Below, piece by piece: positions 63,856 to 64,000 of a DNA stretch of 64,000 bases (positions are counted from its first letter, which is position 1; the number at the start of each line of letters is the position of its first letter). This DNA comes from UBA2330 sp049293015 (lineage in GTDB: Bacteria > Bacteroidota > Ignavibacteria > Tepidaquicellales > Tepidaquicellaceae), in NCBI GenBank assembly GCA_049293015.1, contig JBATSB010000098.1, positions 1-64,000 of the forward strand, given 5' to 3'. The notes under the pieces were generated by a model, which made no database searches, was not told the DNA's origin, and saw only the letters and a list, made by a program, of their open reading frames with translations. The position numbers and the translations under genes were made by a program.

Positions 63856-64000
63856 TTAAACTGAATCTTTTATCAGATCAGTTATCTTCTGAAGATCTTT
63901 TTTTCTGTTTACAAAATCCATGTCGTTTGATTCAACAATTAAGCACATACCGGATTTATATTTACTTATCCATTCATCATAGCTTTCATTAAGCTTTTTC
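63856..64000 (-). CDS. Deoxynucleoside kinase, C-terminal end (partial)
   Basis: Only the last 48 codons are inside the window. They read KLNESYDEWISKYKSG, MCLIVESNDMDFVNRKKD and LQKITDLIKDSV, stop. LN-x-x-Y-x-x-W-x-x-x-Y followed by D-F-V-N-x-x-x-D-L is the usual end of the deoxyadenosine/deoxyguanosine kinase family. These enzymes phosphorylate deoxynucleosides for salvage, which fits with cdd and tdk 4 kb away. The P-loop and DRS motif lie beyond the window, so the call rests on the tail only. Confidence 0.68.
   Translation of the reverse strand, partial: KKLNESYDEWISKYKSGMCLIVESNDMDFVNRKKDLQKITDLIKDSV

Overview
The window is AT-rich chromosomal DNA from a free-living member of the Fibrobacteres-Chlorobi-Bacteroidetes group, most likely Ignavibacteria or a close relative (inference). 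The evidence is a complete SprA homologue (the outer-membrane pore of the type IX secretion system, T9SS), two secreted proteins ending in the 'NPFNPTT...GxxVxxxxxxLxxGxYxYxL' type A sorting domain, A-rich leaders with few Shine-Dalgarno sites, and several TTG/GTG starts. No rRNA, prophage or CRISPR array was seen. There is one tRNA, tRNA-Arg(TCT).

Layout. 1-1569 (+): end of topA and a Xer-type recombinase. 1602-9212 (-): a probable operon of a membrane GH2-like protein, smc, a HAD protein and a small methyltransferase; both the GH2-like and the HAD protein have lost catalytic residues. 9562-19624: two similar modules, each a T9SS cargo gene divergent from a gene of one unnamed paralogous family. 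Between them lies a repeat-rich stretch (13.1-16.6 kb) with 165-bp tandem repeats, 21-bp tandem repeats, a 7-bp microsatellite and two gene remnants. 19668-25000 (+): secreted or lipid-anchored proteins, including a WD40 protein, a frameshifted gene carrying the same C-terminal domain, a DUF3298-like lipoprotein and a broken RCC1 gene. 25000-27350: an accessory patch with an IS110-type transposase remnant, a hicAB toxin-antitoxin pair and several copies of a short inverted-repeat element.

27361-39919 is a surface-polysaccharide locus: a Wzz-like chain-length protein, a Wzy/ligase-like protein, a MurJ-like flippase and eight glycosyltransferases, many translationally overlapping. 39931-42721 holds DUF2071, DUF3347-like and a tandem pair of small membrane proteins. 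43005-47321 is a 1438-residue signalling protein with two complementary class III cyclase halves, an ATPase and TPRs, like animal soluble adenylyl cyclase. 47732-57643 is a divergent pair: a metallopeptidase/propeller/outer-membrane protein and sprA. 57654-59761 (-) is a nucleoside salvage operon (cdd-tdk-BMP lipoprotein), and the tail of a deoxynucleoside kinase enters from the right edge. 59808-63623 has two more GT9 enzymes, a leucine-type dehydrogenase and a small membrane protein.

The genes together serve chromosome maintenance, building and export of surface polysaccharide, protein export through T9SS, and nucleoside recycling. The best candidates for undescribed biology are the duplicated cargo/paralogue modules with a shared upstream element, the dispersed inverted-repeat family that brackets hicAB and splits the RCC1 gene, the degenerate enzymes beside smc, and the sAC-like cyclase. 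All family calls are by eye; no database search was run.
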